Notes: a model not told the origin generated them from the letters alone. Numbered from the stretch's first letter, positions 8,423 through 18,163 are shown. The stretch is 64,000 bases of DNA from Actinomycetaceae bacterium (GCA_030537735.1 JAUNVG010000001.1:1-64000); one strand, 5' to 3'. Translations and numbers: made by a program.

Positions 8423-8600
8423 CGCCCCCAGGTGCTACCCACTAGCGCATTAGGGGCCGCTTGTGGGCGCCACCCAAGAGCCATTTCTCTGAAAACTAAG
8501 GACGCTTACCAGTAGCGCATTCAAAGACCCCCTCGAGCGCGCCCCCAGGCGCGGCTCGCCCCAACGGAGTCGGGCTCGCCCCCGCGGGGCCGAAAGGCCC

Positions 8601-10613
8601 TTACTGGGCTTCCTCCGGCAGGGGACCACCATAAATGTCATCAATTTCCGCTGCGAAGTGCTTCAGCACCGCGGAGCGTTTGACTTTAAGCGAGGGCGTT
8701 AACATGCCGTTAGCTTCGGTGAAATCAGTAGTTAGAACCGTTATCTTACGAATCGACTCAGCCCTGGACACCGCCTGGTTAGCTCGCTCCACCGCGCGGT
8801 TAAGAGCCGCCCGCACCTGCGGGTGTGAGGCCGCCTCGGAAGTAGTCATCGCCGGGAGCTGATGGTTTTCCAACCAGCCGGGAAGCATTTCCGCATCCAA
8901 AGTGATTAAGGCAGCGATGAATGGGCGCTTATCACCAACCACTACCACCTGGGAGATCAGCGGATGGCCACGCAGGCGATCTTCCAACGTGGAGGGGGAG
9001 ACATTCTTACCACCGGCAGTAACAATCAGTTCCTTCTGCCGTCCGGTAATACGCAAGTAGCCGTCGCGATCCAAAGACCCCAGGTCACCGGTGCGGAACC
9101 ATTCCCCGTCGAAAGCATCAGCGGTGTCTTCCGGACGGTTGTGGTAGCGGCTAAATACGGAAGGGCCCTTAACCAGGATTTCACCGGTGTCAGAGATACG
9201 CACTCCCACGGTGGAGATAGGCGGACCCACGGTGCCGATTTTCGATACTTGCGGAGTGTTGAACGCCAGTGGGGCAGTGGTCTCGGTCAGGCCGTAGCCT
9301 TCCAAGATAGTCACGCCCACGCCGCGGAAGAAATGCCCCAGGCGCTCACCCAGGGGGCTGCCGCCGGAAATCACGTACTTGCAGTTACCGCCTAACAGGG
9401 CGCGGAAACGCCGGAAAACCAGCATGTCAGCGACTTGGCGTTGGCGTTTCAAAGCAGCAGACGGGCCTTCTTCGGTATCCAGCGCCCGCGAATAGGTGAT
9501 AGCTGTTTTCGCCGCCCAACGGAAAGTTTTAAGCGCCACCCCGGTGCCGGCGCTTTGGTCGGCGGAGTTATAGATCTTCTCCAACACGCGAGGCACAGCC
9601 AACAGGTAGGTGGGGCGGAAGGTCTCCAAGTCAGAAAGAAGGTTCTTCGTATCCGGAGTGTGCGCCACCACGCCCTTACCTAGTAGCTGGAACACTTCTA
9701 AGAAACGAGCGTAGACGTGCGCCAACGGTAAGAACAGCAACAGACGCGAGTTGGAACCAGCAGCGATTTCAGGCATCCAAGCGTGACCGTTGCGCGCCAA
9801 GATGGTGAAGTTCCCGTGCGTGAGCTCAACCCCTTTGGGGGTGCCTGTGGTACCGGAGGTGTAGATGATGGAGGCAAGATCACTGATGCGACCAGCTTCG
9901 ATACGCTTATCAACTTCGGCTTGTGGCACTTCCTGGCCGGCTTCAGTCAGACGCATCAGCGCGGAGTTATCTAAAGACAACACCCGTAGCGACCCGGTGG
10001 CGTGAGGGCGAGCGGCCTGCACCAGCTGCGACATCACCATGGTTTCAGTGATCACCAGGCGAACGTCAGCGTCGGACAAGATGTGCGCGATCTGTTCCAC
10101 GGAGGAAGTCTCATAGATGGGAACCACCACCAGGCCGGCGCTCCAGCCTGCCAGATCCAGTAGCGTCCACTCGTAGCGCGAATGAGACATGATGGCGATG
10201 GTGTCGCCTGGTTCTAAACCGTGCGCCACCAGGCCACGCGCCACGGAGTAGACCTCATCGAGGAAATCCTGACCACTGATCTGGCGCCAGGTTGAACCCA
10301 TCTGGGTCTTGCGCGCAATCACCGCGGATTTCGGATTGCCCTGCACTCGTTCGCGGAAACAGTAGGGAATGGTCATGTAGTCCTCAGTGCGGGCAAGCAC
10401 CGGCCCGTGCCACTCCAATACCGGGGATTCCGCTACCGGGTCGCAGGCCTCGTCTACTTGCGCAGACTCTTGGGGGTGCTGGGGCTGAATCGGGGATTCA
10501 ACCGCAGCGGGGACGGGCTGCGCTTCACCGGGGGTTCCAGCTTCGGTCGAAGTCGCCTGCGGATCACCGGAAGTATCGGGTGAAAGCGGTTGGTCAGCAG
10601 CGGTAGTCATCAA
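8601..10613 (-). CDS. Long-chain fatty-acid-CoA ligase (AMP-forming)
   Basis: This enzyme activates fatty acids to acyl-CoA with ATP through an acyl-adenylate. The adenylate motif ASIIYTSGTTGTPKGVELTHGN spans about residues 247-267, GYGLTETTAPLAFN gives the second core motif, and GEWFRTGDLGSLDRDGYLRITGRQKELIVTAGGKNVSP contains the hinge and fatty-acid signature. The length of 670 residues is longer than usual because of a proline- and glutamate-rich N-terminal stretch of about 65 residues that looks disordered. The start ATG has AGGAACC upstream. The enzyme resembles the FadD15/AAS-like actinobacterial branch; exact chain length preference cannot be told. It is convergent with the chorismate mutase and lies 43 bases downstream of valS on the same strand, so it may be co-transcribed. 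Confidence 0.93.
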   Translation of the reverse strand: MMTTAADQPLSPDTSGDPQATSTEAGTPGEAQPVPAAVESPIQPQHPQESAQVDEACDPVAESPVLEWHGPVLARTEDYMTIPYCFRERVQGNPKSAVIARKTQMGSTWRQISGQDFLDEVYSVARGLVAHGLEPGDTIAIMSHSRYEWTLLDLAGWSAGLVVVPIYETSSVEQIAHILSDADVRLVITETMVMSQLVQAARPHATGSLRVLSLDNSALMRLTEAGQEVPQAEVDKRIEAGRISDLASIIYTSGTTGTPKGVELTHGNFTILARNGHAWMPEIAAGSNSRLLLFLPLAHVYARFLEVFQLLGKGVVAHTPDTKNLLSDLETFRPTYLLAVPRVLEKIYNSADQSAGTGVALKTFRWAAKTAITYSRALDTEEGPSAALKRQRQVADMLVFRRFRALLGGNCKYVISGGSPLGERLGHFFRGVGVTILEGYGLTETTAPLAFNTPQVSKIGTVGPPISTVGVRISDTGEILVKGPSVFSRYHNRPEDTADAFDGEWFRTGDLGSLDRDGYLRITGRQKELIVTAGGKNVSPSTLEDRLRGHPLISQVVVVGDKRPFIAALITLDAEMLPGWLENHQLPAMTTSEAASHPQVRAALNRAVERANQAVSRAESIRKITVLTTDFTEANGMLTPSLKVKRSAVLKHFAAEIDDIYGGPLPEEAQ

Positions 10614-10656
10614 TCAGGTTCCTCACGGACTACAGTTCGTTAAAAGGCGGTTACAG

Positions 10657-13311
10657 TTAGCGGCGCTTCGGTGGGGCTTCACCCAGGCGGTAGTCACTGA
10701 TCGTAACTTCCGCCTCCGCGCAAGGACGCACCGTGAACTCACCTTCAATGTGGGTGGCGACCATCAGGTCCTCGCGGCAAGCCTCCACCAGGGAAACCAG
10801 CGCTGCGGGCACATCCAACGTCACGTGTACGTAGGGGGTGCGCGGTGAAACCTTAGCTTCGGACTTAACCCGACGCAGGCGAATCAAAGCCTGGGAAGCA
10901 GCATCGAGAACTTCCGGATTCCCACCAACTTCAACTAGCTCTATGGCACTGGGCCAAGGTGCGCGGTGCACCGAATCAGGACGGTACCAAGACCACACTT
11001 CCGCAGTGGCGAACGGCAGGAACGGAGCCAAGAGCCGGACCATGTTATCAACCACGATCGCCAACGCCGCGCGGGCGGAGAGGGCTTGGGCTGCGGTCCA
11101 GCGGCCCTCCCGGTTGTAGGCGCGTTCCTTCACCAACTCCAGGTAGTCGTCACAGAAAGTCCAGAAGAACGACTCGGTCACTTCCAGGGCGCGAGCATAG
11201 TCGAACTTATCGAAGTGGTCGGTGGCAGCTTCAATCACTTCCCGCAGGCGCGCCAATACCGCCCGATCCAGGTCCTCGGTAACCACCAGCGGGTTGAGCT
11301 CCAGGTCCGCTCCTTGCCCCATGGTGAGGGCAAACTTAGAGGCATTCAACAGCTTGATAGCTAGGCGCCGACCAATCTTCATCTGGGTTTCGTCAAAAGC
11401 AGTATCGGCTCCCAGGCGGGCGGAGGTCGCCCAGTAACGTACCGCATCCGACCCGTGCTTTTCTAACAGGTCCATGGGGGTGACGACATTGCCTTTAGAC
11501 TTCGACATCTTCTTACGATCCGGGTCCATGATCCAACCCGAAATCAGGGCATGTTTCCAAGGCAGTTGGTCGAACTCCAGGTGGGAGCGCACGGTGGTGG
11601 AAAACAGCCAGGTGCGGATAATGTCGTGTCCCTGGGGGCGGATATCCATGGGGTAGACGAGGTCGTACAGTTCCTCATCGCGTAGCCACCCGCCCGCAAT
11701 CTGTGGGCTTAGGGAGGAAGTCGCCCAGGTGTCCATAATGTCTACTTCACCGGCGAACCCGCCGGGCTGGTTGCGCTGGTCTTCGCGGTATCCTTCCGGA
11801 ACGTCCACGGTGGGGTCGACCGGCAGACCCGCCTCCGCGGGGGTAATGATGGATTCGTAATCCACCTGACCGTCCTCGTCAATGCGGTACCACAGGGGAA
11901 TCGGCACCCCGAAGAAACGCTGGCGGGAAATCAGCCAGTCAGAAGACAAGCCGCCTACCCAGTTTTGGTAGCGCACCGACATGAAGGGCGGGTGGAACTG
12001 CAGTTCCTCCCCGCGGGCCAGTAGCTCTTCACGCAGGTTCTTACTGCTTCCGGGGCGAGTGTAGTCATGTCCGCCGTTGCGAATGTACCACTGGCGCGAG
12101 GTGACGATCTCCAAGGGCTTGTCTCCCTTTTCGAAGAAGTTCGTCATACGTTTAGTGGCGCGGGGTTCCCCGTGCATTTCACCGCTTTGCCCCAGGGCTT
12201 CCACTATCGCCTGGCGGGCGGAGTAGGTGGTCTTCCCAGCGCACTCGCGGTAGAGGGCTTGCCCTTGCGGGTCGGTGATCCACTCGGGGGTATCAGCCAG
12301 TAGGCGCCCGTCGCGGGCCAGTACGGCGCGCGTGGGTAGCTGCAGTTCGCGCCACCACTGCACGTCGGTGAGGTCACCGAAGGTACAGCACATAGCGATA
12401 CCTGCTCCCTTATCCATCTCCGCCGCCGGGTGCGCCAGCACCGGGACTTCAACGTTGAAACCGGGGGAGGTAACGGTAGTGCCGAACAGGTGACGGTAGC
12501 GGTCATCGTCGGGGTGGGCAATCAAAGCCACGCAGGCGGGCAGTAGCTCAGGCCGGGTGGTGTCGATCAACACGTCCTCACCGTTGTCACGGTGGAAAGC
12601 CAAGGTGTGGTAGAAACCGGGGTATTCGCGTGCTTCCAGTTCCGCTTGCGCCACCGCGGTTTGGAAGGTGACGTCCCACAGGCCGGGGGCTTGCGCCTGG
12701 TAGGCTTCCCCGCGCGCCAGGTTACGTAGGAAAGCGCTCTGGGTGACTTTTTGGGAGTCCTTACTAATGGTCTGGTACTGCAAGTCCCAGTCAACCGACA
12801 ACCCCAGGTGGCGCCACAGGTCCTCGAACCCTTTTTCGTCCTCCACCGTCAGCTGCTGGCACAGTTCGATGAAGTTCTTACGCGAAATCGGCTGCTGGTC
12901 GCGGCTCTTGACGGACTTGGCTTCCCCGCGGTGAGGTGGTTCGAAGTTCGGGTCGTAGGGTAGGGAAGGGTCGCACCGCACGCCGAAGTAGTTTTGCACC
13001 CGTCGTTCGGTGGGTAGCCCGTTGTCGTCCCACCCGATGGGGTAGAACACGGATTTGCCGCGCATGCGCTGGTAGCGAGCTACCGCGTCGGTTTGGGTGT
13101 AGGAAAATACGTGACCGATGTGTAGCGATCCGGAGACGGTCGGTGGGGGAGTGTCGATGGAGAACACTTCCTCCCGGGGTGCTTCGCGGTCGAAAGCATA
13201 TACGTCGGAGTCTTCCCAACGCTGCTTCCACTTGTCTTCTAGCCCGTCGGCGCTGACCCTGTCGGGCACGTTCGGGGCCGGTAAACGAGTGCTGGCGGCG
13301 TTAGTGTTCAT
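10657..13311 (-). CDS. valS: Valine-tRNA ligase
   Basis: This class I aminoacyl-tRNA synthetase charges tRNA-Val. The start is placed at ATG 13311 (AAGGA eight bases upstream), giving 884 residues; an in-frame start at 13416 adds 35 unconserved residues. The HIGH signature is in SGSLHIGHVF (residues 64-67), the KMSKS loop is in RKKMSKSKGNVVTP, and between them lies the editing domain with TTRPELLPACVALIAHPDD. The anticodon-binding domain follows, with KERAYNREGRW and MVRLLAPFLPFATAEVWSW. The C-terminus (ending EAPPKRR) stops early, without an obvious long coiled-coil arm, as in the short actinobacterial-type ValS. No T-box leader was recognised upstream. Confidence 0.97.
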   Translation of the reverse strand: MNTNAASTRLPAPNVPDRVSADGLEDKWKQRWEDSDVYAFDREAPREEVFSIDTPPPTVSGSLHIGHVFSYTQTDAVARYQRMRGKSVFYPIGWDDNGLPTERRVQNYFGVRCDPSLPYDPNFEPPHRGEAKSVKSRDQQPISRKNFIELCQQLTVEDEKGFEDLWRHLGLSVDWDLQYQTISKDSQKVTQSAFLRNLARGEAYQAQAPGLWDVTFQTAVAQAELEAREYPGFYHTLAFHRDNGEDVLIDTTRPELLPACVALIAHPDDDRYRHLFGTTVTSPGFNVEVPVLAHPAAEMDKGAGIAMCCTFGDLTDVQWWRELQLPTRAVLARDGRLLADTPEWITDPQGQALYRECAGKTTYSARQAIVEALGQSGEMHGEPRATKRMTNFFEKGDKPLEIVTSRQWYIRNGGHDYTRPGSSKNLREELLARGEELQFHPPFMSVRYQNWVGGLSSDWLISRQRFFGVPIPLWYRIDEDGQVDYESIITPAEAGLPVDPTVDVPEGYREDQRNQPGGFAGEVDIMDTWATSSLSPQIAGGWLRDEELYDLVYPMDIRPQGHDIIRTWLFSTTVRSHLEFDQLPWKHALISGWIMDPDRKKMSKSKGNVVTPMDLLEKHGSDAVRYWATSARLGADTAFDETQMKIGRRLAIKLLNASKFALTMGQGADLELNPLVVTEDLDRAVLARLREVIEAATDHFDKFDYARALEVTESFFWTFCDDYLELVKERAYNREGRWTAAQALSARAALAIVVDNMVRLLAPFLPFATAEVWSWYRPDSVHRAPWPSAIELVEVGGNPEVLDAASQALIRLRRVKSEAKVSPRTPYVHVTLDVPAALVSLVEACREDLMVATHIEGEFTVRPCAEAEVTISDYRLGEAPPKRR

Positions 13312-13944
13312 TACACAGGTCCTTTTCGCAACGTGTGGAGGCGCGGTGGGCGCCAAAAGTTTCATCCACCCTAAAATTACTCGCATTTGGGCGAGATTCC
13401 CAACCCATTGTGCCAAATCTGTCGTCCCCTCGCTTGGGCGTGGGACATGTCACGTTTGTGGTTGTGTCGCTGGAGGTGGGGTAGGTATCGCCGACTGCTT
13501 GTTTCTCACCTGTTGAGACGATTCCTTGGCGGGGTTTGCAGCTATTGAGACGACGCTGATTTGGCGAGGGCGGTGGGCTGGGTTTTCAGGGGTGGGGCGC
13601 GGGCGCGGAAGTGGCGGGGAAAAGTGCTAAAAATCGTATATCAAAATTGTTGCGAAACGATTTCGAAAGTTGAGGAATGCTGATTTTGCGCTTAAAAACG
13701 GTTGACGCGAAGCGGATCCGATTGTAGGTTAGAGCCGATAGATCGTATACGACGAGGAATTTTGCGGATCTGAGCACCCCCGGTGCGAAGGTTAAAAAAC
13801 GACACAGACGCCGTTTACAAGCAAAAGGAATCGCACCGCTAACAGCGGGAGCCCCCCACTGTTAGTCACGCCGAAACCAAGCCCAAGCGCACCGAAGCGC
13901 AAACCGTCCAGCTGATCGAAACAAACCGACTCCAGGAGATCACT
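13312..13944. other. Intergenic region between valS and the TRAP operon
   Basis: About 630 bases without a gene. It contains a half operator ATCGTATATCA at 13634-13644, the promoter-operator of the TRAP operon at 13702-13753, and a 7-bp inverted repeat CTAACAG/CTGTTAG (13839-13845 with 13859-13865) in the roughly 200-base untranslated leader before dctP. I recognise no riboswitch family in the leader. Confidence 0.6.
13702..13753 (+). promoter_or_regulatory. Promoter and GntR-type operator of the TRAP operon
   Basis: TTGACG at 13702-13707 and TAGGTT at 13725-13730 are separated by 17 bases, a good vegetative promoter. The palindrome ATCGTATACGAC (13742-13753) begins 11 bases after the -10 box, over the expected transcription start. 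The same word recurs at three other promoters of this region, so it is the probable operator of the nearby GntR/FCD regulator, acting as a repressor by blocking initiation. The promoter is seen; the regulator assignment is inference. Confidence 0.7.
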
Positions 13945-15069
13945 ATGAACAAATGACCTCTTGCCGTAGCCTCAGTTGCAGCTGCTACCGCCCTCATTCT
14001 TTCCGCCTGCGGTGGCGGCGCCTCCACCGGCAGTGGTGGGTCCGGCGCCGAAACCCAGCTGACTCTTGCCACCATGGCAGTGGACACCGCACCCCAGGCA
14101 GCAGCCGCTAACTGGTTCTTCGATGAACTAGAAAAACGCACTGATGGGCGCGTGGCAGTCGATAAGTCCGGCCCGGAAGAAATCTGCAAGGCCGCCGAAA
14201 TCGCTGAATGCGTGCGCGACGGGCGCGCCGACATTGGTGTTTCAGTGGCTGACTACACCGCGCAACTATTCCCCGGTGAAGTAATCGTGTCCGTACCTTT
14301 CCTGTCGGATTCATCCCAACAAGCGGTAATGCACGCCCTGCATGAGACCCACAAGCAACACCAAGGCTCTCAAGCCAAGTGGGATGACATCGGCCTGCAC
14401 CCGGTTGCGCACTGGCCGGCAGGGCGTTTAACCCTCGGGTCGAAAGCTGAAATCCGCAACATCAACGACATCAACGGCATGAAGTGGCGGGTAGCTGGTC
14501 CGTACCTGGTTAAAGCCTTCGAAGAAATCAACGGCAACCCCGTGTCCATGCCGTCGTCTGAGACCTACGAAGCGCTACAGTGCGGGGTAGCGGAAGCAGC
14601 CGCCTTCGCTATTGACGGCGCGGTGGACTACAAACTGGTAGAACTCCTACCCGAGTGGACCGACCCCGGCGTGGGACACTACACCACTTTCGGCATGTGG
14701 CTCAATAAAGACGTCTACGACGGCATGTCGGAAGAAGACCGCGCCATCTTCGATGAACTCGCCGAGGAGTTCAATGGTGGCAAGGGTATGGAACTGTTCG
14801 CCGAAGGCGCTGCCGACCAGTGCCAGTTCATGCTCGACCACGACAACGTAGCCAAGTTCGGCAAGTGGGACAGTACCGCCACCAAGGAATGGTCCGACAA
14901 GGTCGGCGACAAACTGATTGAAGAGTGGATCGCGGAAGCCGAAAAGAACGGGCTGGCCGATGCCCGTTCCTTCTACGAAACCTACGCCAAACTGGTCAAG
15001 GACGTAACTGAAGCTGACCTGGCTAAAGACCCGGTCATCGCCTGCGTGAAGTCCTTCGAATCACGCTGA
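13945..15069 (+). pseudogene. dctP: TRAP transporter substrate-binding protein (DctP family) with a stop at codon 4
   Basis: The mature part (from about 14050) is a DctP-type periplasmic solute receptor. It has LTLATMAVDTAPQAAAANWFFDELEKRTDGRV at its start, VPFLSDSSQQA, and the signature MKWRVAGPYLVKAFEEINGNPVSMPSSETYEALQCGVAEAA. It should be made as a lipoprotein: the frame from ATG 13945 (AGGAG upstream) reads MNK-stop-PLAVASVAAATALILSACGGG, a normal signal peptide with lipobox LSAC interrupted by TGA at 13954-13956. Trp (TGG) is the likely ancestral codon. No in-frame ATG, GTG or TTG restores the signal peptide; the next ATG (14074) lies inside the mature protein. As sequenced, the receptor would not be exported unless there is read-through. 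Confidence 0.85.
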
Positions 15070-15089
15070 GTGAGGAAAACGATTCCAAG

Positions 15090-15668
15090 ATGCAACGACT
15101 AATCAAGGCGATTGCGTCAGGATTACGCATCATGGCGACCGTCGCAACGGTCGTCATGATGCTTTCCATAAGTACTGACGTCTTCTATCGCGTTTTCTAC
15201 CGAAAATCGCTAGCTGGCTTACTGGAAATCTCCGAAACCGCCCTGGTTGCGGCAGTTTTCCTGGGGATGGCTTATACCGCATTCACTAACTCTCACGTCT
15301 CTGTAGACCTACTAACTTCCCGCTTAAAACCACTACCGAACCGCATCCTAGCCATCGTGGCCTGGGCCTTGGTGACAGTCTTTGTGGCTTGGATGACCTA
15401 CGCCACCTACCTGCGTGCTATGCATTCAACCAGCGAAGGGGAAGTGCGCATGGGCTTAATCGCCTAGCCGATTTACCCCACCCGCTGGATCATCGTGGTG
15501 GGACTGGCCGCAATGCTACTGGTAGCAGTGGCCAACCTGGTGCGAGTGCTGGCCGGAAAACCCCTGTTCGGCGAAGCTGATGCAGAAACGGAAACGAACC
15601 CAACCGCTACCCCTTCCGGTGACGGGCAGCTGAACGAGGCACAAATGCAAGGTGCCGAAACCACCTAG
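15090..15668 (+). pseudogene. dctQ: TRAP transporter small membrane subunit (DctQ family) with an internal amber codon
   Basis: The first 125 residues give three of the four membrane helices of DctQ, including LAGLLEISETALVAAVFLGMAYTAFTNSHVSVDLL, a family signature. TAG at 15465-15467 then interrupts the frame after GEVRMGLIA. The frame continues uninterrupted as PIYPTRWIIVVGLAAMLLVAVANLVRVL, clearly the fourth helix, and ends at 15668, 20 bases before dctM. The ancestral codon was probably TGG or CAG. DctQ couples the receptor-fed site to DctM; loss of the last helix would be expected to abolish function. Together with the dctP stop, this suggests the transporter is inactive in this strain. 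Confidence 0.85.
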
Positions 15669-15688
15669 CAAGGGGAAGGAGCCAAATC

Positions 15689-17161
15689 ATGACACCCACC
15701 ATGCTGGTATTTTTCATCCTCGTTCTGCTAGTGGTACTGCTGGCAATCCGCATGCCGGTGGCATTCGCCCTCGGCCTGTCGGGAGCCATCGGCCTCCTGC
15801 TTTTGCGCTCCCTGAACCACACCACCAACGTACTGGGCTCACTACCATTTACCGAGACCGCCTCTTTTTCCCTCACCATCATCCCCATGTTCACCCTCAT
15901 GGGCATGCTGGCAGTGAAAGCACGCATCGCAGAGCAGGTATTCGCAGTAGCGGCCTACCTGTTCAAACGCCTACCGGGCGGCCTGGGAGTGGCAGCCATC
16001 ATGGCCTCCGCCGGCTTCGCCGCGGTGTCGGGATCCTCCATCGGCACCGCCGCCACCATGTCGAAACTCTCGGTGGGGGAGATGCGCAAATACGGATACC
16101 CCCTTCCCCTGGCCTCCGCCGCGGTGGCAGTAGCAGGCACCCTGGGGGTACTAATCCCCCCGTCGGTGTTCTTAGTGCTCTATGCCATCATGGTGGGCGA
16201 ATCAGTCGCCGAAGTCCTAGCGGCGGGCATCATCCCGGGTATCTTGTCGGCATTTGCCTATGCTGCCTACATGATTTACGCCATGCGTAAACACACGGCA
16301 CGCACCGCCGCCATCACTGAAACCATGAGCATCAGTGAAGCCGTCGAAGTAGCCGCCGGCAAACAGATCCAGGTAGAACAACGCCGCGGACTTCCCTCGG
16401 ACGGGTGGCACTACGACGCCCGCTCCATCTCCACCGTGCCCGTACCGCAAGCGAACGTGGAAGGCACCGACTACACCAACATCGAGCACGTGCGCCAACT
16501 CCCTTGGCGCGGGGTAGCTCGCATCGGGATCTTGTTCTTCATCGTCCTAGGCGGCATGTACTCGGGGGTATTCACCCCCACCGAATCAGCTGCCATCGGC
16601 GCGCTAGTGGCCGGCATAATGCTGGCGGTGGAAATGTTCCGCGACGGCTTTAAAGCCATCGTGGGAGCCTTCATTGAAGCCTTCAAAGAAACCGCGGGAA
16701 CCACCTCCATGGTGTTTTCCATCATCGTTGGATCTACGGTACTGTCAGCCTTCTTCGTGCAGGCGAAAGTTCCCCGCATGTTGACCAACGCGGTCTTAGG
16801 GTGGGGGCTACCACCGCACCTGACGCTAGGAATCATGCTGCTCGCCCTCATCCCACTGGGAATGGCATTGGAATCAATCTCCATCCTGGTTATCACCGTG
16901 CCCCTGATTTACCCGGTGGCAATGGAGCTAGGGTTCTCCGGCGTGTGGCTGGCGGTACTCATCGTGAAACTGATCGAAATCGGCCTGGTGACTCCGCCGG
17001 TAGGCATCAACGGTTTCGTGGTGGCAGGAACGGCAAACATCAAGGCCTCCGACGTATTCCGCGGAGTGCTACCGTTCGTCCTGGTCGACATGGCGGTACT
17101 GGTACTGCTGTTCTTCGTGCCAGCTATCTCCACCTGGCTACCGTCCCTGGTGCGGGTCTAA
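15689..17161 (+). CDS. dctM: TRAP transporter large permease (DctM family)
   Basis: This is the ion-coupled channel subunit of a tripartite ATP-independent transporter, a multi-spanning membrane protein. Hallmarks are MPVAFALGLSGAIGLL near the N-terminus, GGLGVAAIMASAGFAAVSGSSIGTAATMSKL, and GVLIPPSVFLVLYAIMVGESVAEVL in the first half, then GLVTPPVGINGFVVAGTANIKASDVFRGVLPF near the end. At 490 residues it is longer than the usual 425-440 because of a hydrophilic insert at about residues 215-270 (KQIQVEQRRGLPSDGWHYDARS and following) between the two halves. It is intact, unlike its two partners. Its place in the homoprotocatechuate region suggests an aromatic acid substrate, which is inference. 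Confidence 0.93.
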   Translation: MTPTMLVFFILVLLVVLLAIRMPVAFALGLSGAIGLLLLRSLNHTTNVLGSLPFTETASFSLTIIPMFTLMGMLAVKARIAEQVFAVAAYLFKRLPGGLGVAAIMASAGFAAVSGSSIGTAATMSKLSVGEMRKYGYPLPLASAAVAVAGTLGVLIPPSVFLVLYAIMVGESVAEVLAAGIIPGILSAFAYAAYMIYAMRKHTARTAAITETMSISEAVEVAAGKQIQVEQRRGLPSDGWHYDARSISTVPVPQANVEGTDYTNIEHVRQLPWRGVARIGILFFIVLGGMYSGVFTPTESAAIGALVAGIMLAVEMFRDGFKAIVGAFIEAFKETAGTTSMVFSIIVGSTVLSAFFVQAKVPRMLTNAVLGWGLPPHLTLGIMLLALIPLGMALESISILVITVPLIYPVAMELGFSGVWLAVLIVKLIEIGLVTPPVGINGFVVAGTANIKASDVFRGVLPFVLVDMAVLVLLFFVPAISTWLPSLVRV

Positions 17162-17191
17162 ACAGGTAGCGAAAAGGCGTAGCCGCCAAGA

Positions 17192-17225
17192 CTGTGCCCC
17201 GAGGAGCTTAATCCTCGGGGCACAG
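17192..17225. terminator. Bidirectional terminator between dctM and gntR
   Basis: CTGTGCCCCGAGGA pairs perfectly with TCCTCGGGGCACAG over 14 bp with a GCTTAA loop. It lies between two convergent genes and probably serves both. Confidence 0.85.
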
Positions 17226-17244
17226 CTATGGCTAGGACCTCACC

Positions 17245-17925
17245 CTAATACTTCGGGTGGTGATCTATGGCGATGTACTGGCGCATGGTGCGCATCTTGT
17301 GTTCGCGCACCAGCTGTTCGATTTCCGCCGCAGGAGCGCCCTGGGCGATAAGTTGCAAAATCTCATCGTGTTCGCTGACCGAGCGGGAAGAGTAACGCGG
17401 GTCAAAAGCGTAGGCGCTGCGACGAATAATGGTGATGCGTTCCCACTCTCGTTCCAACAGGTCAAAAAGACGGTGGTTAGTGCACTTTTGCGTCAAGATG
17501 CGGTGGAACTGGTTATTTAGAGAAGTAAAAGCACGCGGGTCGAAAGCGCCCTGCAGCATGGAACGCATTTGGTCATTGAGCTCTGCCGCTTCCTGCCGGT
17601 CGGCTTCAGTTAAAAGCTCCGCGGTGGTGCCCGTAATGTAGCCTTCCATGACTGCCACGGTTTCCATGGTGGCGGCGTAGTCTTCAGTGTCCACACCGCT
17701 TACTACCGCCCCCACGTTTCTTTGGAAGGTCACTAGCCCTTCGGCTTCTAGGCGTCGGACAGCTTCGCGAACCGGAACGGGAGAAACATTCATGTCGCGG
17801 GCGATACGGTCAAGAACCAGTCGATAACCGGGGGTGAACTTACCGTCTAAAATGCCGTTATGTAAGAAACGGTAGACGCGCTCTGACTTAGAGATTCCCG
17901 CGTGAGCCTTAGTCGGCATTGCCAC
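17245..17925 (-). CDS. GntR-family transcriptional regulator (FadR/FCD subfamily)
   Basis: This 226-residue regulator has an N-terminal winged helix-turn-helix (residues about 14-75; LVLDRIARDMNVSPVPVREAVRRLEAEGLV) and a C-terminal FCD ligand-binding domain. The FCD domain contains FTSLNNQFHRILTQKCTNHRLFDLL and SEHDEILQLIAQG, whose histidines normally hold a metal that binds a carboxylate effector. It sits between the TRAP operon and the hpaGED operon. Palindromes of the form ATCGTATACGAT lie at the promoters of the TRAP operon, the hpaG operon, the gabD-bet operon and hpaHI, so it is the obvious candidate regulator. It is likely to be a repressor induced by an aromatic or pathway acid. No copy of the palindrome is seen at its own promoter. 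Confidence 0.93.
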   Translation of the reverse strand: MAMPTKAHAGISKSERVYRFLHNGILDGKFTPGYRLVLDRIARDMNVSPVPVREAVRRLEAEGLVTFQRNVGAVVSGVDTEDYAATMETVAVMEGYITGTTAELLTEADRQEAAELNDQMRSMLQGAFDPRAFTSLNNQFHRILTQKCTNHRLFDLLEREWERITIIRRSAYAFDPRYSSRSVSEHDEILQLIAQGAPAAEIEQLVREHKMRTMRQYIAIDHHPKY

Positions 17926-18059
17926 TCAGTTCCTTCCCAGTAAAACTTTCTACCTAGCCCGAAAAAAGAAAAATAAGTAGCGCAGAGTTTTCCCTGCTCT
18001 TTGATAATAGCAACGTGGGCTTTCGTGCAATAATACCCGAAACCAAGAGGGAAAAGGTT

Positions 18060-18090
18060 GCGCCCCGCGGGCGAAAAAGCCGCGGGGCGC
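18060..18090 (-). terminator. GC-rich terminator after hpaD
   Basis: GCGCCCCGCGG and CCGCGGGGCGC form an 11-bp perfect stem about 75 bases beyond the hpaD stop. The remaining intergenic sequence up to gntR (17926-18163) shows no other feature I can support. Confidence 0.65.
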
Positions 18091-18163
18091 AATCAGGAGC
18101 GGATCAACCTTAGGTAAGCCTTCGTTGCGGTAGTGGTTCTAGCGCAACTATTGGCTAGCTGGC

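Noticed and set aside
8442..8520. TAGCGCATT direct repeat between the chorismate mutase and the acyl-CoA ligase
   Set aside because: Nine-base repeat in a short non-coding gap, with no supporting context.
13312..13420. T-box leader upstream of valS
   Set aside because: GGGTGG and CCACCGCG are both present on the minus strand but not as the contiguous T-box antiterminator motif, and no specifier loop was found.
13954..15467. Stop codon reassignment as the reason for the internal TGA and TAG codons
   Set aside because: TGA and TAG end many intact genes in the window (TGA for clpP1, TAG for clpP2 and dctQ), so neither is generally reassigned.
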